Shown here piece after piece: positions 13,886 to 14,018 of a stretch of DNA of 14,018 bases; positions within the stretch are counted from its first letter, which is position 1; every line of letters starts with the position of its first letter. The translations under genes were made by a program, and so were the position numbers. The DNA is from Caldifarciminota bacterium (GTDB lineage Bacteria > Hydrothermota > Tepidihabitantia > Tepidihabitantales > Tepidihabitantaceae). The stretch covers positions 1 through 14,018 of the forward strand of contig DSBX01000360.1 in the NCBI GenBank assembly GCA_011049385.1, given 5' to 3'. The notes beneath the pieces were generated by a model that ran no database searches, had not been told where the DNA came from, and was given only the letters and a program-made list of their open reading frames with translations.

Positions 13886-13904
13886 CACAGCGAAAACGTC
13901 ATAG
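13886..13904 (+). repeat. 19-bp direct repeat, copy 1
   Basis: Identical to the copy at 13911-13929, with CACAGCGAAAACGTCATAG as the unit. The 25-bp start-to-start period is about two and a half helical turns. It lies 8 bp inside the proposed element end. Possible transposase-binding site. Confidence 0.9.
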
Positions 13905-13910
13905 TTGATG

Positions 13911-13929
13911 CACAGCGAAAACGTCATAG
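13911..13929 (+). repeat. 19-bp direct repeat, copy 2
   Basis: Exact second copy of the unit at 13886-13904, separated from it by TTGATG. The perfect identity suggests a functional binding site or a recent origin. Confidence 0.9.
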
Positions 13930-14018
13930 CCCGTCCGTCGGGGTTTGGGCCTTGGTTTGGGTTTCGGAGGTAGTTTGCGGGTTCCGATTTCTCTGCCTCG
14001 GGGTCGGAAGACACGTAC

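Larger units (their letters stand above)
13878..14018 (+). mobile_element. Probable left end of an insertion sequence (IS21-like), truncated by the window
   Basis: Begins with TGTCAAAC at 13878, a TG-initiated end typical of several IS families. Two copies of a 19-bp direct repeat follow within 52 bp. Multiple subterminal repeats at each end are a hallmark of IS21-family elements, where the transposase IstA binds them. The rest (13930-14018) is GT-rich on the plus strand and includes GGAGG at 13966-13970 followed by TTG at 13975. The frame from that TTG is open to the window edge but too short to identify, so it is not called as a gene. No transposase, right end or target duplication can be seen. 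The family assignment rests on the repeat architecture alone. Confidence 0.45.

Noticed and set aside
13886..13929. Possible CRISPR array start
   Set aside because: Only two repeat copies with a 6-bp spacer, no further units in the remaining 89 bp and no cas genes. Insertion-sequence end repeats explain it better.
13975..14018. Possible start of a transposase gene after GGAGG
   Set aside because: Only 44 bp are visible from TTG 13975. The peptide is too short and does not match a known IstA N-terminus.

Overview
This is a high-GC bacterial chromosome segment with tightly packed genes, mostly C or G at third codon positions, and frequent 1-4 bp stop/start overlaps. No 16S rRNA or clade-specific marker is present, so the phylum cannot be fixed. 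The clostridial-type rnfCDGEAB order, an archaeal-type phosphoglycerate mutase, a separate IMP cyclohydrolase and a MetRS with KISTS in place of KMSKS would fit an uncultured lineage of the FCB/WOR-3 kind. That placement is only a guess.

Layout. (1) Positions 2-1811 (+): two tandem, mutually similar GT4 glycosyltransferases. The first is cut by the window edge. The second appears to start at a non-canonical ATT codon behind a perfect Shine-Dalgarno sequence. (2) Positions 5443-1777 (-): a housekeeping operon metG - tatD - rsmA, whose end overlaps the end of the second glycosyltransferase by 35 bp. (3) Positions 5555-10724 (+): a complete six-gene Rnf operon, rnfCDGEAB, encoding the ion-translocating ferredoxin:NAD+ oxidoreductase. 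Its genes overlap one another by 4 or 1 bp. It diverges from metG across 111 bp that carry two back-to-back promoters. (4) Positions 11452-10730 (-): a CPBP-family membrane protein with altered catalytic motifs. (5) Positions 11529-12050 (+): an unknown small membrane protein, divergent from it. (6) Positions 12082-13850 (+): apgM (glycolysis) overlapping a stand-alone purH cyclohydrolase domain (purine synthesis). (7) Positions 13878-14018: what looks like the left end of an insertion sequence with two 19-bp direct repeats, continuing past the window.

How the genes work together. The Rnf complex couples electron flow between reduced ferredoxin and NAD+ to Na+ or H+ movement, which suggests an anaerobic, ferredoxin-based energy metabolism. 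ApgM supplies lower glycolysis or gluconeogenesis. The remaining genes are translation, RNA modification and nucleotide housekeeping.

The most striking feature is regulatory. At metG, rnfC, the 11529 gene and apgM a recognisable -10 hexamer ends only 7-9 nt before the start codon, and three of these also have a -35-like element after a 16-bp spacer. Transcription would then begin at or next to the start codon, giving leaderless mRNAs. No intrinsic terminator, tRNA, rRNA or CRISPR array was seen. No convincing undescribed defence or biosynthetic system is present.
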